Made by a program: the position numbers and the translations under genes. From CAILLO01 sp964579735 (GTDB lineage Bacteria; Bacillota; Clostridia; Saccharofermentanales; UBA5734), in the NCBI GenBank assembly GCA_964579735.1, contig CAZOHH010000096.1, forward strand, positions 1-7,727: DNA of 7,727 bases. The letters run 5' to 3'. The notes under the pieces were generated by a model that was not told the DNA's origin, searched no databases, and saw only the letters and a program-made list of their open reading frames with translations. The stretch's first letter is position 1; every line of letters starts with the position of its first letter. Shown here piece by piece: positions 5,013 through 7,727 of this stretch.

Positions 5013-6668
5013 TCAGCGCGCCCCTTTCGCAGAGTGGACCGGCGCAGCCAGCCGAGGCAGAAGCGCCCGGTATTCGCGCAGGGTCTTCTCGTCCAGAGCG
5101 GCGGCATGGCAACGGCCGGCACTGGCCATGGCGCGTCGACGTGCGAGGTCCGTGATGCATCCGCAGAAAGCGCCGCCGGACAGCTCCTCCAGGGTACCCC
5201 AGCCGAGATCCGCTCCCGGGTGGTACTCGAACGCGACGAATCGCACGCGGGAACGGTCGAGCTGCCGCCGCGACCCGAGAAACGCGATATAGCGGTTGAA
5301 CTCCCGGAAGTCCGCGATACCGGCTCGAACCGGTATGACGACGATCTCCGAAAGCATCAGGGCCAGGCAGGTGAAGGCGTCGTACAGGAAACGGCCGCAC
5401 AGCACCACCACGGCATCATAGGCGGAGCCGGCCGAGCGAAGCGTCTGCGCCAGCCCTTCCGGAGAATAGTACTCGTAATCCTCCATCCGGTAGTCGCCGG
5501 CCAGTGCGTACACGCCCCGCACGGCCGTATGCCGGGCGATCGACGCGACGGAATCCGGCGAAAGCCTGCCGCGTGCATGTTCTTCCATGGCCTCGTCCAA
5601 GCCGCCTCCTTGAAACATCCGCATGGCGTTCCCCTCCTCGCGCTTCTCCTCGCGGAGTCCCAGCAGGAGATCCGCCCGCGGGTTCAGCAGGTCCGCATCC
5701 ACGACCAGGACGTTCCTTCCCCCCGCGGCCAATACGGCTGCCAGTTCACACCCGAATTCCGGTGCGTCCCATACGCAGATCGGGGAAGGCGGAAGGGTAT
5801 CCGCATACGCTGCCGAAGCACGCGGCATCCCCTGTGGGCGTCCCTTGGACGGACGGTCCGGCGCACCCTTCTTGCGCGGCGCCGGCGCATCCTCTGGATC
5901 GCTTTCGAAGTCCGCGGAGGCCATCATCGGCATCAGCGCCTCGAGGTCGGCCGCCACTTCGTTCGCGGACCCATAGCGGTCCGCGGGGTCTACGGCGCAG
6001 CAACGCGCCGCGATCCGTGCGAAGGGTGCGCTGGCGAAGGCAAGGAGGTCCCGGGCGGCGAGCGGGCGGGCCGGATCGGGTGCCAGACCCGACACCAGAC
6101 GTCCGAGAGTCGCTCCGATGCCATATACGTCGCTCTCGATGCGCGCACCGCGTCCGGTCGCTACTTCCGGTGCCGCGTAGCCGCGGGTCCCGAACAAGTC
6201 CGCCCCGCGTCTCCCCTGCGAGAGCGGAAGTGCAGCGCCGAAGTCGATCAGGCAAGGTGAACCCCGCACGCCGATGATGATGTTCGACGGCTTGACGTCG
6301 AGGTGCAGCAGCGGCTCCGGTTCCTGCCAGTGGAGGAAGTCGACGGCTCTCGCGATGACCGCCATCCATCGGATGACGTCCGCTTCTCGCACCTTCCCGC
6401 CCGCCCGGTCGGCGATGCTCTCGAGGGTCTCCCCTTCCAGATGTTCGAGGACGAGGTAGGACTGTCCGTCATGTTCAATCTCTTCGAGGATCCGTGGCAG
6501 GGCTGGGTGCCGCAATTCCACGAGCAGCGAGACGACCTCGGGAGACCGGAAGGAGGCGGCCGCACGCACGGTCCAGCGGACACCGGTGCGGACATTCTCC
6601 ACGAGGATGCAGTCGCCCGACCCTCCGCAGACCCTGTATCTTCCCGCAAGCAACGTGTCATTCTCCAT
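5013..6668 (-). CDS. Ser/Thr protein kinase fused to TadZ/CpaE-like ParA-fold domain
   Basis: This 551-residue soluble protein joins two domains. Residues 10-247 are a Hanks-type kinase: YLVLEHLEGETL hinge (71-82), catalytic loop HLDVKPSN (122-129), DFG (142-144) and GTRGYAAPE (160-168). The lysine of the usual VAIK motif is Arg35 (WTVR), and the glycine loop is imperfect. Residues 248-295 are a basic, Pro-rich linker. Residues 296-545 match a TadZ/CpaE-type ParA/MinD fold, with VWDAPEFGCELA in place of the P-loop, NVLVVDADLLNPRADLLLGL (319-338), and YDAVVVLCGRFLYDAF (417-432) where Walker B would have Asp. TadZ localises the Tad machine, and it sits just before cpaF in canonical loci, as here (2-bp gap). 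I preferred the ATG at 6668 (GGAGGG four bases upstream) over the ATG at 6680, whose upstream site is poor. No membrane segment or PASTA repeat is present. Whether either domain is enzymatically active is open. Confidence 0.82.
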   Translation of the reverse strand: MENDTLLAGRYRVCGGSGDCILVENVRTGVRWTVRAAASFRSPEVVSLLVELRHPALPRILEEIEHDGQSYLVLEHLEGETLESIADRAGGKVREADVIRWMAVIARAVDFLHWQEPEPLLHLDVKPSNIIIGVRGSPCLIDFGAALPLSQGRRGADLFGTRGYAAPEVATGRGARIESDVYGIGATLGRLVSGLAPDPARPLAARDLLAFASAPFARIAARCCAVDPADRYGSANEVAADLEALMPMMASADFESDPEDAPAPRKKGAPDRPSKGRPQGMPRASAAYADTLPPSPICVWDAPEFGCELAAVLAAGGRNVLVVDADLLNPRADLLLGLREEKREEGNAMRMFQGGGLDEAMEEHARGRLSPDSVASIARHTAVRGVYALAGDYRMEDYEYYSPEGLAQTLRSAGSAYDAVVVLCGRFLYDAFTCLALMLSEIVVIPVRAGIADFREFNRYIAFLGSRRQLDRSRVRFVAFEYHPGADLGWGTLEELSGGAFCGCITDLARRRAMASAGRCHAAALDEKTLREYRALLPRLAAPVHSAKGAR

Positions 6669-6672
6669 GAAG

Positions 6673-6678
6673 CCCTCC
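6673..6678 (-). promoter_or_regulatory. Ribosome binding site favouring the 6668 start
   Basis: On the minus strand GGAGGG lies four bases before the ATG at 6668. It also overlaps codons 2-3 of the longer version that would start at ATG 6680, which has only a weak GAGAAG about nine bases upstream. The shorter start is therefore preferred; the difference is four residues. Confidence 0.55.
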
Positions 6679-6680
6679 AT

Positions 6681-6837
6681 GCGCGTCGGCTTCTCGCTGA
6701 CCGCAACATGAGGATACGGCGTCCGGCCGCTTCACGGTCCCCACCCCTTCCGACAGCCGGTGCTCTTTCCATCGAAGTGCCGACAATTCTCGTTTTCCTT
6801 CGTCACGTCGACGGCGATTCCTCTGATCCGGGCGTGC
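6681..6837 (-). other. Leader/spacer between clpX terminator and the Tad operon
   Basis: This is the only long non-coding stretch in the window. The Tad operon promoter is expected here because a terminator closes clpX just upstream. I looked for -35/-10 pairs with 16-18 base spacing on the minus strand and found none that is convincing; isolated fragments such as TTGTCG and TATCCT lack partners. A 24-codon open frame with a GTG start (6806 to 6732, two Cys) exists but has no well-placed ribosome binding site. Regulation therefore cannot be read from the sequence. Confidence 0.5.
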
Positions 6838-6871
6838 AAAAAGACCGCCGTGGCTCTTCGCCCCGACGGTC
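6838..6871 (-). terminator. Rho-independent terminator downstream of clpX
   Basis: On the minus strand an 8-bp stem GACCGTCG / CGGCGGTC (one T-G wobble) with a 13-base loop, which can add a further GG/CC pair beyond a mismatch, is followed directly by TTTTT. It starts about 33 bases after the clpX stop codon. It separates clpX transcription from the Tad operon. Confidence 0.85.
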
Positions 6872-6904
6872 CTCGGATTCCTGTTCCTCAGCTGTCTTCC
6901 ACGC

Positions 6905-7727
<823 letters not shown>

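Noticed and set aside
3298..5292. Very long plus-strand open frame of 664 codons antisense to cpaF
   Set aside because: Its product is low-complexity, rich in Arg, Pro and Ser, and shows no family motif. It lies opposite a clearly conserved ATPase. Long antisense frames are expected in GC-rich coding DNA.
5317..5336. 20-bp dyad ATACCGG-CTCGAA-CCGGTAT resembling an operator
   Set aside because: It lies inside the ParA-like coding region, where the codons encode a conserved strand (VIPVRAGI). There is no second copy and no nearby gene start, so chance is likely.
6248..6772. 174-codon minus-strand frame that starts upstream of the kinase gene
   Set aside because: It overlaps the kinase domain in another frame, is very rich in Arg and Ser, and has no domain. 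The kinase frame carries the conserved motifs.
6681..6837. Sigma-70-type promoter for the Tad operon
   Set aside because: Only isolated half-matches (TTGTCG, GTGACG, TATCCT) were found and none pairs at acceptable spacing. A promoter is expected here but cannot be placed.

Overview
The window is GC-rich and every gene I can support lies on the minus strand, so transcription runs from high to low coordinates. The right edge holds the 3' two thirds of clpX, a conserved housekeeping gene. It is closed by a clear intrinsic terminator. After a spacer of about 160 bases comes a tightly packed nine-gene operon for a Tad (tight adherence) type IV pilus, which occupies the rest of the window. No secretin gene is present. 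The pilins resemble Flp1-like and DUF4320-like proteins, and a YdbC/PC4-type ssDNA-binding protein closes the visible operon. Together these suggest a high-GC, monoderm Firmicutes/Clostridia-like bacterium. Synergistota or another high-GC lineage cannot be excluded from sequence reading alone.

In transcription order the operon is: (1) a fused Hanks-type Ser/Thr kinase plus TadZ/CpaE-like (ParA/MinD-fold) protein; (2) the CpaF/TadA secretion ATPase; (3) and (4) the TadB-like and TadC-like inner-membrane platform proteins; (5) a short Flp-type prepilin with a G|FGINE processing site; (6) and (7) two small single-pass pseudopilin-like proteins; (8) a CpaB/RcpC-like SAF-domain protein; (9) a YdbC/PC4-like protein with a disordered N-terminal extension. 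Genes overlap or are separated by at most about 45 bp. Most have strong Shine-Dalgarno sequences, and there is a 95-bp overlap (cpaF/tadB), a 4-bp ATGA overlap (tadB/tadC) and a 61-bp overlap (the two pseudopilin-like genes).

The proposed workflow is as follows. The kinase-TadZ protein positions or regulates the machine. CpaF powers it. TadB and TadC form the membrane platform. The Flp pilin and pseudopilins form the fibre, and CpaB acts at the cell surface. No prepilin peptidase (TadV/CpaA), secretin (RcpA/CpaC) or TadD is visible; they may lie beyond the left edge or elsewhere.

The most unusual item is the kinase-TadZ fusion. Its kinase part keeps the catalytic HxDxKPxN and DFG motifs but has lost the VAIK lysine (it is Arg). 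Its ATPase part has lost the canonical P-loop and the Walker B Asp. A second point of interest is an ssDNA-binding-type protein encoded as part of a pilus operon.
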